Shown here: in pieces, positions 24,209 to 36,734 of the stretch
Layout of the letters: each line of letters starts with the position of its first letter
Numbering within the stretch: position 1 is the stretch's first letter
DNA from: Muscardinus avellanarius
Lineage: Eukaryota > Chordata > Mammalia > Rodentia > Gliridae
DNA length: 64,000 bases
Direction: 5' to 3'
Assembly (NCBI GenBank): GCA_963383645.1
Contig: OY726561.1
Span: 23,702,795 to 23,766,794 of the forward strand
Notes under the pieces: generated by a model
What the model saw: the letters and a program-made list of their open reading frames with translations, nothing else
Database searches by the model: none
What the model was told of the DNA's origin: nothing
Program-made: the position numbers and the translations under genes

Positions 24209-24319
24209 ATTCTGAAACAGGGTCTCTTAAGCCAGCGAGGCTGGCTTCGAACCAGCGCGATTCTCCTGTCTCTGCCTCCCAAGCATGGGGATTACAAGCG
24301 TGTGCCACCACGTCCGGCT
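24151..24319 (-). mobile_element. (ATT)n run plus B1 half of a short-form SINE
   Basis: 24151-24207 is an ATT repeat, probably the grown A-rich linker of the SINE. 24212-24319 is the reverse complement of the short-form B1 part (GAAACAGGGTCTCTTAAGCC, GCGAGGCTGGCTTCGAACCA, GCGTGTGCCACCACGTCCGG). The ID half is missing. It begins 75 bp downstream of the exon 2 donor. Confidence 0.85.
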
Positions 24320-24394
24320 GAAATTTGAGTTTTCAAATACTTAAATTTAGCCACTTTTTACCAATTATTAAGGCACAAAAAATTAAATACGTAC

Positions 24395-24469
24395 CCGTAC
24401 ATGTGAAGAATTTAGATTCACCCACACTAAGCTCTACTTTACTCAGTGAAATTGTCACTTGAAGAAGAG
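24395..24469 (-). CDS. NCAM2: NCAM2 coding exon 2 (start of mature protein, Ig domain 1)
   Basis: This 75-nt exon is too short to stand out as an ORF. On the minus strand a T-rich tract ending TTCAG precedes CT, completing an Ala codon begun in exon 1, followed by [20 protein letters not shown] and FTCT. The cysteine (TGT at 24399-24401) is the first Ig1 disulphide residue. The exon ends ACG G before a strong donor GTACGT at 24394; the spliced G completes Ala with exon 3 (Thr-Ala-Ile-Gly). Both ends are phase 1. The signal-peptide exon is not recognisable to the right, as expected if intron 1 is very long. Confidence 0.95.
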
Positions 24470-25675
24470 CTGAAAAAAATTGATAACAATTAATTTTAGG
24501 TGTGAATAATAGTAAATGATTACTACATAATACAAAGAAAATTTTTATTACCCAAAATGTTGAAGGAAATTTTTGGAGAATGTAATTCAATGACAGCATA
24601 CATGTTATATTATTTTGCTCATACAAGACCTATAGTACTTGTCTAAGGTAATGTGTCAAAGGATCAAATTCATATTCAGAAAGCTATTCCTTACTCAGAG
24701 GAGTAAGGAATACTCCTTTACATATGTAAAATATGATCAGATTGAATAATATCTAATGAAATTGTTGCCCAACAATTGGAATTATGTTAGAAAGAGCAAG
24801 TCTTATGCTATCATTTAACAATTAAAAATATTAAAAAATTAATGTCATTTTGATTTTCTAGGAGCATGCTTCCATAAGAGAAGCTATACACAGTAAGGGA
24901 AGCATTGTATAGGAAAATGTAAATGAACATCTGTATTCACGAAATGAAAAAGTAACATGAAAGATTGCCAGGGTAATGGCCATAAAACAGAGAAAACATG
25001 TGGTAAGTAAAACGTTTATTGTCAAATTTTAAATAAAATTGAATATGCTAAAATTTTAGGTAATTATTACAATTTTGTTTTTGTACAAACTGACAGACTT
25101 GTTTTTAATAATTTGACAGGCAAGATCATGTGATCACAATCTAAATTCTGCCCCGCCATCCCTTCTCCAGCTCTAAATAACTAATGTTTCAGTCATGTAA
25201 TGGAGGGGCAAAGGACAAGTGAAGACTCTGAAACTAGAATGCAAGCCTGTGGTGAGAATCAGCAGATCAAAGCAACCAAAAGGCTCAGTTATCTGATCAC
25301 AGAGTGCTGAGGTGGGATCTGAGCTTGTCCAGGAAGTAGACATACTACCTAAAAGGAGATTAACACTGGCCGGGGATAAGTTCTTCCCTCAGTGTGCAGA
25401 GAAGATAAAATCAGACAATCTGCTGGCAAAGAGAAGTGACAGGAGCACTTGACCTAGAAATAAAGAGCCCATCTTCCCATCGATTAATGAAAATTCTGCT
25501 GCATCCATGCTAGATATTTTACTTATAAACAGGTGTTAGCTGGACAACCTAAGCAAGCAGAAAAGCTAAACTAGTATGAAGTTTTATATGTAGTGTTCAA
25601 AGCCAAGTGGTAGAAGAGCCATATTATTAGCCTGATAATGTGATAAAGTTCTTCTCAACCCTTTATTTTTTATTT

Positions 25676-25842
25676 TTTATTTTTTGGGTGGTACTGGGGT
25701 TCCTGGAAGCCCTTTTACCTCCCAGCTAAACTCCCAGACCTATTTTATACTTTTTTTTTTAATTTTTGGAAACAGGGTCTCTTAAACCAGCGAGGCTGGC
25801 TTCGAACATGGGGTTACAAGAGTGCCCCACCATGCCCAGCTG
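25676..25842 (-). mobile_element. B1-dID SINE, short form, internally deleted
   Basis: GGTGGTACTGGGGTTCCTGG, CTCCCAGACCTATTTTATAC, GGAAACAGGGTCTCTTAAAC, then the middle of the B1 part is missing (GCTTCGAACATGGGGTTACA) before the end. Confidence 0.8.
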
Positions 25843-26013
25843 TTAATCCTTTTACAAAACTTTGTACTGGAGATCAAACAGAAGTGATAAAATAAGGCAC
25901 TGTGAACAAGAGTATATTGAAACATCAAAATGGAGAAATAGACTCTTTGAAATTTCAAAGTAAATAAGATTTAGACTAGAACTGTAACATAACTACATTT
26001 AAAATATGTAAAA

Positions 26014-26218
26014 GCCAGGAGTGGTGGTGCACACTTATAATCCCAGTACTTGAGAGACTGAGATAGAAGGATCGAGGTTCCCAGTCAGCCTCGGCTACTT
26101 AGTGAGGCCCTCTCCAACTTAGTGAGACCATGTTTCAAAATAAAGGACAAAAAATAAGGATGGAGGTGTAGCTCTGAGGTAAAATGTTCCTGCGTTCAAT
26201 CCTCTGTCCTGCAGGGGG
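26014..26218 (+). mobile_element. B1-dID SINE
   Basis: CCAGGAGTGGTGGTGCACAC, TACTTAGTGAGGCCCTCTCC, ATGGAGGTGTAGCTCTGAGG, TCAATCCTCTGTCCTGC. Confidence 0.85.
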
Positions 26219-26432
26219 GAAAAAAATGCTAAAAGATAAAAATATTTTTAAAGAGCTAGAAAAAAGTATTACAGATATTTTCACTATAATAAAGTAATGA
26301 ATGAGGTGATGACACGTATAATATAGTTTATGCATTTACAATGTATACATGTATTGAAACATCACAATACTCCATAAAGGTTATGACTTTATGCTTTTAC
26401 ATACCAGTTAAAATATATTTGTTTTTTAAAAA

Positions 26433-26580
26433 TTGGATGATGTATGCATGTATGTCTCCACAAGCCCTTTATCCCATTAAGATATATGACTACAATGCAC
26501 CAATAAAAAATTTAAAACAGAAAATAAATTTTATATATGGAAAAAATAAAATAAAATAATAAAAAATGAAAGAAACAAAA
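26433..26580 (+). mobile_element. L1 terminal 3' fragment with A-rich tail
   Basis: TTGGATGATGTATGCATGTA, CCCATTAAGATATATGACTA, ATGCACCAATAAAAAA, followed by an A-rich tail. Only about 90 bp of L1 remains. Confidence 0.8.
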
Positions 26581-27209
26581 TACTTTTTGAAAAAGAGCTA
26601 TCAAGTATCTTATTTTAGTTCAAACAAGATAAAATGTTTCCCCATATTCCCCATCTTCAATTGATAAATTCTTTTTCCCTATGCAGAAACCTTTCTAGAA
26701 GTTTAGTTTGGGCTACATTGACTTTGTTATTCCCTTTGGGCATTAGGTCCTACTTTTAGTCATAATTTCTCAAAACTCAAAGAATTCCTAGCTCAACAAA
26801 TGTTCAAGTAAATCTAATATTTCAGAGAGAAACAGATAAAGAAAATCACAAATCAGAAAGAATAAGAAAACTGGTTGAAATAAAGGAGAGGATGTGTCTA
26901 ACAATCATGTGCAACACAAATTCTAGTGAAATTTCATAGGAGGAAAATGTTTCTTTTAAAAAAGTAGCTAATCTCCTGGGTGAAGTAAGTTTAAGTGGGA
27001 TAGGATCAAAGGTGGCAAATTGCAAAGAACTCAAGACGCTGAAGATAGCCTTTGTAAAAAACTTGAATCTGAAGAGATGGTTGGGGTTATTGGTATCCGC
27101 AAATTTGAGCATGAAGTCAGCAGTTTGATAAATTAAAGAATACTTGAGCATGCCCATGGACATACTGAAAAGAGGCAAGGGAAGCCAAAGGATTAAAATA
27201 AAAAATATG

Positions 27210-27412
27210 CCGGGCGTGGTGGTGCACACTTGTAATCCCCGCGCTTGGGAGGCGGAAACAGAAGGATCGCACAGGTTCGAAGCCAGACGCGCTGCCTTAA
27301 GAGACCCTGTTTCAAAAAATAAAATAGGTCTGGGAGTGTAGCCCGGAGGTAGAAGGGCTCCCAGGAACCCCAGTACCACCAAAAAAAAATAAAAAATAAA
27401 ATAAAAAATATA
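27210..27412 (+). mobile_element. B1-dID SINE, short form
   Basis: GCCGGGCGTGGTGGTGCACA, CGCTGCCTTAAGAGACCCTG, GTCTGGGAGTGTAGCCCGGA, CAGGAACCCCAGTACCACC, A-rich tail. The surrounding AATAAAAAATAT at both ends is the likely target-site duplication. The 193-codon minus-strand open frame across it is not a gene. Confidence 0.9.
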
Positions 27413-27539
27413 TACTTTTTTCCTCATGCTCTTTTCTTTTTTTATATATTAGACATAATGTTTATACTTTTCTGGTGCACTGTAATTATATGTCATACTG
27501 AAATATATAGTGATAGGAATATATAAGCACACAAAACTT

Positions 27540-29077
27540 GATGTGCTTCCTTACAGAGCCCACTCCATCCATTTCCAAACCCATACTTGTTATTGAGATT
27601 GGCATTATAATTTTATAAACACACAGAGTGGTATATAACTTATGTTCATAAGCTCTCTATCCCCACTTTTCTCCCTTAAACCCCCTACATAACTTTATTG
27701 AACTCTACTTCTTTATCCGAGATTCCTTTTGTTTCCCAATTTATTTATAAAATATGAAACAAAACATACAACTATTCATGTTTTTGAGACTGGCTAATCT
27801 AACTGCATAATATTCTCAAAATCCATTCATTTTCCTATTAATGACAAAATTTCTTTCTCTACTATGGCTGAGTAAAATTCCGTTGTGTGCATATCCCACA
27901 GTTTGTGATCCATTCATCGGCTGATAGATACCTAGAAGAGTTCCATAATTTGACTACTGTGAATTGTGCTGCTATACACATGGATATGCAGGCATTGCTA
28001 TAACATTCTAAGTTAAGTTCCTTTGGAAAGATGCCCAGGAATGGCATAGGTGGATCACATGGTGGTTCTATTCACAATATTCTGAGAAACATCCACACTG
28101 ATCTCCACAGAGGCTGGGTTAATTTAAAGCTGCAACAATGGTGTACGAGAATTCCTATTTCCCTCCATATTTGTCAGTATATATTAATGTTTGTATTCTT
28201 GATGATTGCCATTCTAACATAAGCTAGATGGAATCTCAGTGCAGTTTTTATTTGCTTTTTCTCTGATTACTAATGATGCTGGTTTTTTTCCACAGATTTA
28301 TTGGCTATCTATATGGCCACTTCTTTTGAGAAATGTCCTCAGTTTAATTGATCATTTTTTTAGTGTTAAGTTCTTTTAAGGTCTTTGTACATTCTAGTTC
28401 TCTATCAGAGGAATAAGTGGCAATGGACTTATCCCATTAGGCAGGCCCTCTCTCTAGACTCCTGATGGTATCCTTTGCTGTGCAAAATACTTAATTTAAT
28501 ATCATCTATATATTATTTCTCATTTTAATTTTCAGAGATTTGGGGGTTTTAATGAGGAAGGTTTTTTTTATTAGTATCTATATGTTGAAGTGTTAGTCTC
28601 TGCCCTCTTCTATTAATTGCAAAATTTCTAGTCTAACTAGAAATTAGTTAGATCCATCTTGTGTTGATGTTTGTACAGCATGGGAGGCTGGGGTTTCTCT
28701 ACAAATGGATAAACAGTTTTCCAAACACGATATATTGAAAAAACTGTATTTCTCCAGCATATACCTGTGACATCATTATCAAAAATCAACTAGCTGCTAG
28801 GCATGGTGAGGCACACTTGTAATCCCCACGCTTGAGAGGCAGAGACAGGAGGATCACACAGATTCGAAGTCAGCCTCGCTGGCTTAAGAGACACTGTTTT
28901 CAAATAAAAATATAAAAAATAGGTCTGGGAGTGTAGCCTGGAGGTAGAAGGGTTCCCAGGAACCCCAGTACCAACAACAACAAACAAAAATCAACTAGCT
29001 GTTATCATGAGGACTTGTTTCTGAATCTTCTATTCTGTTTCATTGGTCAATATATCTGTTTTTGTGCAAAAATCATG
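27540..29077 (-). mobile_element. Old L1 (L1M-like) 3' half, with a SINE inside
   Basis: Minus-strand ORF2 C-terminus (translation MPFLGIFPKELNLECYSNAC near 27862-28047; reversed GGCTGAGTAAAATTCCGTTG), with further 3' sequence to the left. Sequence continues upstream to 28780, is broken by the SINE at 28797-28984 and resumes to about 29077. Many stops and indels. Confidence 0.75.
28797..28984 (+). mobile_element. B1-dID SINE, short form, perfect 17-bp duplication
   Basis: CTAGGCATGGTGAGGCACAC, CGCTGGCTTAAGAGACACTG, GTCTGGGAGTGTAGCCTGGA, CCCCAGTACCAACAACAAC. The 17-bp sequence CAAAAATCAACTAGCTG is identical at 28780-28796 and 28985-29001, so both ends are exact. Confidence 0.95.
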
Positions 29078-29345
29078 CTTTTATTTTTTATTGGTGTATT
29101 ACAATCATACATCTTTATGAAGTTCGGGGTGATAGAGGCATACATGCACACAGCCCTTACTCAGCCTCCTCTAGTCACTGATCTTCTCCCTCTCTTGGAC
29201 CCTGTTTACTCTTCTATTTTATCAGTATCAATTAATTTCCAAGTGTTGCAGGTAAAATCTTTAAAATACAACCTCTACAACACTTTTGTTTATTTTAAAC
29301 TCATGCAATCACTCAATTTAATCCAGTATATTTAGTCACCCTCCA
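29078..29345 (-). mobile_element. L1 3' end
   Basis: TTTTATTTTTTATTGGTGTA, CAATCATACATC, then GATAGAGGCATACATGCACA and a C/T-rich stretch: the reverse complement of an L1 3'UTR, inserted in the older L1 to its left. Confidence 0.75.
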
Positions 29346-31021
29346 TACATTTTCTTTACTTAATCCACTCTCTTTTTAAAGTGGCTATATGGCTACTGCA
29401 TTCATACATGACTAAAACTATTTTTAATTTCACTCTCTTACTCAAAAATTTTAAGAGTGAAATTATTGATTCCAAGAAATCATTTATTATATGTGTTAAT
29501 TGAAATCAAATTTATTTTTAAATTTGTTTCCAATTACTCCTCTCCAATTTTTTTTTGTAAATATAAGTGCTGGGATTGTCACATTCACCCCACAGAGTCA
29601 CTTTTCTGTCCTTGTGCTCAATTTTTTTTTTCAGATATAATCTCTCTTTTCCATTTCCTCAAGTCTAGCTATATCCTATACTCAAAGCAAAATTTTAGGA
29701 TAACTTTGCAAAACACCTTCTGATACGCCAACCATGGTATCAACAAGTGAACACTTTTTATAAGAAAGGATTTTTACTAAATAATGAGAATTACATGGTT
29801 GTTGTCTATTTTCAATTATCTACCTTATTTATACACAAACATTAGATATCATATGTCACTGATCAAAATATATTTCTTCTTAACTTAAAATATATAAATA
29901 GATGAGAGAATAATGTACAAACCTTAGTAACTTATTGTGAGCTAGATACATGATATTGACTGTGTCTCAGTGCCTTAAGTGAATAAGAACATCAGAGCAT
30001 TTAAGAAATCTCTGCCAATTATTATCTTAGTGATTTCTGCCTCTGACCTTAGCATTAATTTGTTTTTCTAAAAAAGAGTTATAAGAAAGAAATTGAAAGA
30101 TGTAGGCACTTTAAAAGTTAAAGAGAGTTCTAGACAATTTTAAAAAGATATGCTGATGTGTGCATAAAGTGAAAATGAGCATAAAATCAATTAGTTAATT
30201 TATATTAAAATACTTGGTTAATTTTTTTATTCTGTACAAACTATCAATTCAATCATTAATTAAGGCCATATTTTTCATAGACATCAGGGTGACTAAGCAC
30301 ATTGCTATATTTTGTTGCTTAGGTTTTTTAAAATATATTAAGAAAAAAATTTATATTTTCCACAGCCAGCTTTGTTCTAATTGGCTTCTACAGAGATATT
30401 AAAACATGTGCATTTTAGTTAAAACTTAGAGCACTAAAATTTGAGGTCATACCCTAATCATTACTTTAGTGATTTAACATCCAAAATTTCTTGAGCTCAG
30501 TCGGTGACCTGTGTCTGCCTCTAAATGAGTAATTTTGGACTCAAATGTCAGAAGAAAAGTAAACCATTTTCTAATGTCAAAAATCTTGTGTTTCAAGAAA
30601 ACTGAAGACTAATGATATATTTGGAATTTATCCAGTTTATCTTGCCTCCATTTCTGGCTTTGCAATTTAGGCAAGAAGAAATAAACTTAGATAATGATAT
30701 TTATTTTTGTTTAATTTAGAAAAAAATTAAAAAATTAATTAAATTAGGATTATGGCTGGAAAATAAAATGGTATGCATTGATGGTGAAATATTTAATTTT
30801 GATGTTTTGTTCTTTCTATATATTCGACATAAATACAATGTTCTTGGTAAAATGTGTGGTTGGTGGAATAGTACATAGATTAGATTAACTGTATGTAATA
30901 ACCACTGATTATTAAATTATTATATTTATCATAAATCATAAATAATTTCATAAAAGAGTTGGATTGGAATAATCACAAATGTTAATAAATACTTTCTCAA
31001 ACAGTTTTTTGTTTGTTTGTT

Positions 31022-31230
31022 TGTTTGTTTTTTGTAGTACTGGTGCTGGAAGCCAGTGACATTCAATCTCTGAGCTACACCCCTAGCCAATTTTTTTTTT
31101 TAATATTTTACGCTGGAAGAGGGTCTCACTGAATTGCAAAGGATCTCATTAACTAGATGAGGCTGTCTGAGAACTGTGATCTTCCTGTCTCTGCTTTCAA
31201 AATTCTGAGATTACAAGTTTGTGTACCAAG
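31022..31230 (-). mobile_element. B1-dID SINE
   Basis: (TTTG)n run, GTAGTACTGGTGCTGGAAGC, GAGCTACACCCCTAGCC, GAGGGTCTCACTGAATTGCA, GAGATTACAAGTTTGTGTAC. Diverged copy. Confidence 0.75.
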
Positions 31231-31297
31231 CCGGTTTAACAGTTCATATTTAAGATAGGACAAAGCTTTAATCTCAAAGACTCAAAAGTGAATGCAA

Positions 31298-31500
31298 GCC
31301 AGGCTTGGTGGTGCACACTTATAATCCTAGCATTTTGGAGGCTGAGAAAGGAGGATAGTGGTCCGTGGACAGCCTCAGCTACTTAGTGAGGCTGTTTGCA
31401 TCTCGGTGAGACTGTGTTTAAAAATAAAGAATAAAAAGTAGGGTTGCAGGTATAGCTCGAAGGTAGAATATCCCTGGGTTCCATCCACAGTACAAAAAAA
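31298..31500 (+). mobile_element. B1-dID SINE
   Basis: GCCAGGCTTGGTGGTGCACA, CAGCCTCAGCTACTTAGTGA, GTTGCAGGTATAGCTCGAAG, GTTCCATCCACAGTAC. Confidence 0.85.
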
Positions 31501-31583
31501 ATATGTGAATCCATGTTAAATATATGTCCTCTGCCAATGAATTTTAAATAAGTCCATCAGTGATAATCTTAAAAGTAAACTTG

Positions 31584-31782
31584 GAATCCAGGCATGCTGG
31601 CACACACCTGTAAGCCTAATATGTGGGAAGCTGAGACAGGAGGATCATAGGTTCAAGGACAACCTCAGTAATGTAGTGAGACTCTCAAGAAACCTAGCAA
31701 GATAGTTTCAAAACAAAAACTCAAAAGAGCTGGGGTATTTCGCAGAGGTATAATGTCCCTGTGTTCAATCACCAGTACCAAA
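31584..31782 (+). mobile_element. B1-dID SINE with 13-bp duplication
   Basis: CCAGGCATGCTGGCACACAC, CAACCTCAGTAATGTAGTGA, GAGCTGGGGTATTTCGCAGA, GTTCAATCACCAGTACC. AAAAGTAAACTTG is repeated at 31571-31583 and 31783-31795. Confidence 0.9.
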
Positions 31783-33069
31783 AAAAGTAAACTTGAATAT
31801 ATTGTCATAATAAATATTTATGGACAATAAGTACTTTGAACATCACTCTTCTAGACACTATAGTATGTAAAAATTAGTAAGCCATAGTTCCTTTTATAAA
31901 GAGATGTACAATTTATTTTGAAAAATAAAACTACATAAAAATGTGAATAATCAAATAAGATGGTATGTATCAGTTATAGTCATTATGATATTTATAATAA
32001 GTTTTTACAGAGGACAATAAAACATAAAGAGGACAAGAAGAGAGGATATATATTGTAATTTAGAAGTACAGAAAGAGTAATGACAATCAATATCAGCTAT
32101 GGTAGGAATGTTCAAGGACTATTCAGGGTATCAGTAGATCAATACAAATGAGGTTCTTCTTACATAGAATATTATTAAGTTACCATTAAAGAAATAGTTT
32201 GAAAAGGACTATGGAGGATTTCTAAAGCCATGATAAAATGTTTCTGCTTACATTTTTCCATTAATTATTTATAATAGAAATATTGGCATGTATTGGAGAT
32301 TGGTCTGGAGGTGGGATGAGTGACTAAATTAGGAAATAAAAAAGAACTATGGGGCCTGTTGTGCTGAGCATCTTTGTTACTTGGTGGCAAAGACGATGGA
32401 AGGTAGAAATGGGCATAACAAATAGGTTATGTTGGAAATCACTTAAGATTAGTGATAAAAGAACAAAGATAAAGATGGGAAGATTTTCTACCTGTGTGAC
32501 ACATGGATCACTAAAATAAGAAAGAACTTTAGTATAAGTGCATACATTCAACAGAAAAATGGGAGATAAAAACCTCAGATAATTATCTTCTTCAGTCAAT
32601 ATTAGGGGAAATATAAAACCACAACTTATTGAATTTATTTGTGTATTTACTCATACATATAAACCATTTCTCAAAATGAAATATACATTATTCTCACACA
32701 TGTAAATCATTCTCAAAATGAAACACAGGCATTAGTTTAACAATGATATCTGTTATCACAAAAAGTATAAACGTATTCATTATTTAAGTGAGTGTGTGAT
32801 CAAACAGAAGACTTTCTTAATTAACAGAAATAAAATATAATGAAGTCATTGGCATTTCTAAATTTCATCAAGAGACCAGAAGCTCTTAGCAGTTTGATAC
32901 AACATTTAGCACTGGCATTTGAAATGGCTAGTTTATTACCTGCAGAGACTTAAAATCTGATATCTCATTCAGTCTGTTACCTGTCTGCCACATGCAGTTT
33001 TTGGATTACCTTAGAATTCCTATAGATATACAGAGATAATTTAAGGCACTGTTATTTTTTGGTACAAGA

Positions 33070-34868
33070 ACTATACATTTTTTCAAGCAAACCTTCTTTC
33101 CCCTAGACCTCCTTCTCATGTTTGGCTTGGTGATTGATATTAACATGTTTGTTAAAGTACCTCATGTGCATTAGAGAATTACACTCTTTCCCTGCCCATC
33201 CCCTCAGTTAGGTCGCCTTATTTGCTTATCTATAGAATCTCCTTCTTCCTCTAGAGTTCCTCCTATAATCCATTTTCTTCTTAGCTTTCACATATTAGGG
33301 AGAGCATCTGATTTCTTATACTTTGTGGCTAACTACTCTCACTTAGCATAATGTCCTCCATTTTCATCCATTTTCTGTAAATGACATTATTGTGTTTTTC
33401 TTTATGGCTGAGTAAAATTTCATTGTGTACATATCCCATAATTTTGTAATCTATTCATCTGTTGGTGGACATCTTGGCTGACTCCATAGTTTGGCAATGG
33501 TAAATTGTGCAGCTATGAACATACATATGGATGCGTTAATTTGGTAGTGTGGTTTCCTTTCTTTTGAGTAGATACCCAGAAGTGGTATGGCTGGATCAAA
33601 TGGTAAGATTGTTTCCATTCTTCTGAGGATTCTCCATACTGTTTTCCAAAGTGGATGCACTAATTTGCAATCTCACCAACAATGTATTAGAGTTCCCACT
33701 TTTCCACACCCTTGCCAGCTTTTTTATATACGAACCATCAATCTACTGAAAAAGAAATCCAGAAAACACTTCCACTCAGGATTTTCCACAAAAAAACAAA
33801 TACTTAAAAATAAACTTAATCAAAGAAGTAAAGGACCTCTACAAAGAAAAAAGAAATCAAAGAAGACCTTAGAAAATGGAAAGATCTTACATGTTCATGG
33901 ATAGGTAGAATGGCCATACTTCCAAAAGTGATCTAAAGATTCAATGGAATACCTATTAAATTACCAAGATTATTCCTCACATACATAGAAAAAATCAGTT
34001 CTTAAATGTGTTTGAAACAATAAAAAAATCCAGAATAGCCAAAATAGTTCTCAGGAACAAAAATCATGCAGGAGTAATTATAATACCTGACTTTAAACTA
34101 TACTATAAAGCCATAGTAATAATAACAGCACAGTACTGGCACAAAAACAGATACATAGACCAATGGAACAGAAGACTTAGAAACAAATCCACACACTTAC
34201 AGACAATTAATTTTTGACAAAGGGGCCAAAAACTGGATAAATATGGCCTGTTCAACAAATTGTGTTGGCAAAACTGGTTAGTCATATGCAGAAAAATGAA
34301 AATAAATTATACCTTCTCACCCTGCACAAGAATCAATTCAAGATGGATCAAACAAAGACTTAGAAATTAGAGACCTTTAGGCTCCTAGAAGAGGAAATAG
34401 GTCCAATAGTGCAACACATGGGTACAGATAAAAACTTTCTCAACAAGACCTCAATGCACAAGATACTAAAAGGCGAATAAATACATGTGATTGCATGAAA
34501 CTGAATAGCTTCTGTACAGCAAAGTAAACTATCAAGAACCTCAACCCAAAGTCAACAGACGGGGAGTTTTTTGCCAAATACTTCTTCATTAGAGGACTAA
34601 TATTGAGACTATAAAGAGAACTCAAGAAACTCAGCACTAAGAAAACAAATAACCCAATTAAAAATGGGCAAGTAAACTAAATACTTTACGAACAAAGAAA
34701 TTCAAATGGCCAGTAGATGGATGAAAAAAATGCTCAACATTATTAGCAATCAGAGATTCAAATCAAAACTACCCTGAGATTCCACCTACTACAACTAGAA
34801 TGGCAATCATTCAAAACACAACAACAAATGCTGGTGAGGATGTGGAGAAGTGGGAACTCTAATACGTA
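33070..34868 (-). mobile_element. 5'-inverted (twin-primed) L1
   Basis: 33070-33723 is L1 3'UTR plus ORF2 C-terminus on the minus strand ([42 protein letters not shown]). 33724-34868 is the upstream ORF2 segment on the plus strand, from the [13 protein letters not shown] region through [14 protein letters not shown] and [11 protein letters not shown] to GEDVEKWEL. The two ends that meet in L1 coordinates share about 30 bp (AGAAGTGGGAACTCTAATAC against AAAAGTGGGAACTCTAATAC). Frameshifts and stops make it inactive. Confidence 0.9.
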
Positions 34869-34949
34869 AAAGGTCTTTAAAACATAACCATTATAAAAAT
34901 GAGTATGATTTTCTCATTGAAACTGGACTTTAAAATTGTATCTGCTCTG

Positions 34950-35134
34950 CGCCGGGCAGAGCAGCTGGTAATCCCTGCCTGCACTTGGGAGGCAGAGACA
35001 GGAGGATCTCACAGGTTTGAAACCAGCCTTGCTGGCTTAAGAGACCCTGTTTCCAAATATAAATATAAAAAATAGGTGTCGTGGAGTGTAACCCAGAGGT
35101 AGAAGGGTTTCCAGGAACCCCAGTATCACCAAAA
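34950..35134 (+). mobile_element. B1-dID SINE, short form, 18-bp duplication
   Basis: GCCGGGCAGAGCAGCTGGTA, TTGCTGGCTTAAGAGACCCT, GTGGAGTGTAACCCAGAGGT, CAGGAACCCCAGTATCACC. Duplicated AAAATTGTATCTGCTCTG (34932-34949) against 35135-35152, one mismatch. Confidence 0.95.
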
Positions 35135-36024
35135 AAAATTGTTTCTGCTCTGAAAGAATTTTGCATATTATATATATTTTTATTATTGAAAGGTCTTGTC
35201 AATTCATTACAGCAGCCTATATTTCATAAGATTTTGAACAGACCTATAATTTTCAAGAAAATTTAAAACTTTTGGAGCAATTAAGAAAGAAATGCAAAAA
35301 AAATGCCTTCTCATCAGTAATCTTAGAAAAAACACCTCCTGATTTGAACATTCTATTAAAAATATTTTCACTGTGACATCTAATTTTACCAAGACAACAA
35401 AGTCAAAGGTTTTAGTGCATTTTCTCTCATCTTCTGTGCTTCTTTATTGTTTTATTAACACACTCCACAAAATGTTACTCAAATACAAATTTGTTCAGTG
35501 TAATGTCATTCCTTGGAAGCACACAAAATTCAGATTCCATTTGTTCACTACTTCATGTCTATATTTTAACTGAAAGTAAAATGGGGTATCTCTATAATCA
35601 CTTTTGAATCCTGCAATTATCAAAACTCATATTTTTTTGCAGTTCTTGAGATCAAAGCATGATAAACATGTTGGCCAAGAGGACCACTGCTCAGCTCTGC
35701 CTGCAGACATTATAATTTAATTCTTTAGTATCTATATTGTTATGCTATTATTACCCACAGAGTCTTTTCTGCCAAAAAATATAGAAACACAAAATTTTTC
35801 TTCTTTTTTCTTAATTATACAGCTAATTAAATCCAAGTTATTCTTCCTTTGAAATCTCTCACATATGCCCAGTTCGCATCTATTTTCTCAGTATTGTTAT
35901 CTTCATCTAGTTAGTGGTAATGTGCATGTGTTTGTTTTTTAGAGAATGTGTATAGTTGTATTTTTCTTTGATTTGATTCCACTTTTGAAAATTAAGATTT
36001 AATGTATCTTGTTACTGGCCTTTA

Positions 36025-36520
36025 TTTCTATGAACTTTTATTGCATTATAATTAGATGTCACAGTGAAATTCTGTGACAAAAACATTCCCACAGCACTTA
36101 GTGGGATTCTTTCTAAATCCCATCTTTCTTCCCCCCACTACCATACATTTAAGTGAGATTGTGAATGATATTTTAATATAGTGACATAGCATTATTTTAA
36201 CTGTTCCCTTCATTAAATCTCCTTTCCCCCTATATCTCCCTCCACCTGCCTCATTCCTTTATTCTGCTGGTCTGTCTCCTCATTTATCTGGAGTCCCTTT
36301 TGTTTCCTGTTTTATCTCTAGATTCCATATATGAAAGGAAACATACATAGGGAGTCTTTATTTTTAAATCTCTTCTCAATGTTAATAATTGCTACTCAGA
36401 AAATAGCACCCAGTCTGATACTGTTGACTACATCTAGGAGCTTCTTTGTATCACAGACTCTCAGATCTCAGTTCACAACGACTGAATCACAATCTATATT
36501 AAAAATTCTTTATTGATTAA
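36025..36520 (-). mobile_element. Old L1 3' end
   Basis: ACTTTTATTGCATTATAATT, pyrimidine-rich 3'UTR complement, then CTCATTTATCTGGAGTCCCT. Reads as a diverged minus-strand L1 tail related to 27540-27900. Confidence 0.6.
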
Positions 36521-36734
36521 TATGGCCAGCACTGTGTTTGAATACAGGCAGACCAGTATGTTTATCTGTCTGTAGTACGAATGTACCCACTGTGTATAGA
36601 TAAAACCCAAACTCATTTATATTTGACATGTAAGATCTTTAACATTCTGGCCATGAGCTAATATTATTTCTAACTGAAGAAAATATGTACAAAAATTAAA
36701 GAAAATTTTGTATATAGGCACACTTTCTCATTTT

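Larger units (their letters stand above)
19561..24394 (-). other. NCAM2: NCAM2 intron 2 (4834 bp)
   Basis: Bounded by donor GTACGT (24394) and acceptor CCCTATGCAG (19561). It holds nested SINEs, a short 5'-inverted L1, a TG repeat, an ATT repeat and a SINE only 75 bp from the exon 2 donor. Stretches 19561-20502, 21736-22173, 22217-22756 and 22963-24150 are AT-rich without recognisable elements. Confidence 0.85.

Noticed and set aside
26846..27427. 193-codon minus-strand open frame, the longest in the window
   Set aside because: It runs through a B1-dID SINE and its A-rich tail and then unmatched intron; the translation is the usual SINE artefact (GFLGALLPPGYTPRPILFFETG-like wording that recurs at every minus-frame SINE here).
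33451..33660. Conserved-looking 69-codon frame as a host gene
   Set aside because: It is the C-terminus of L1 ORF2, part of the inverted L1.
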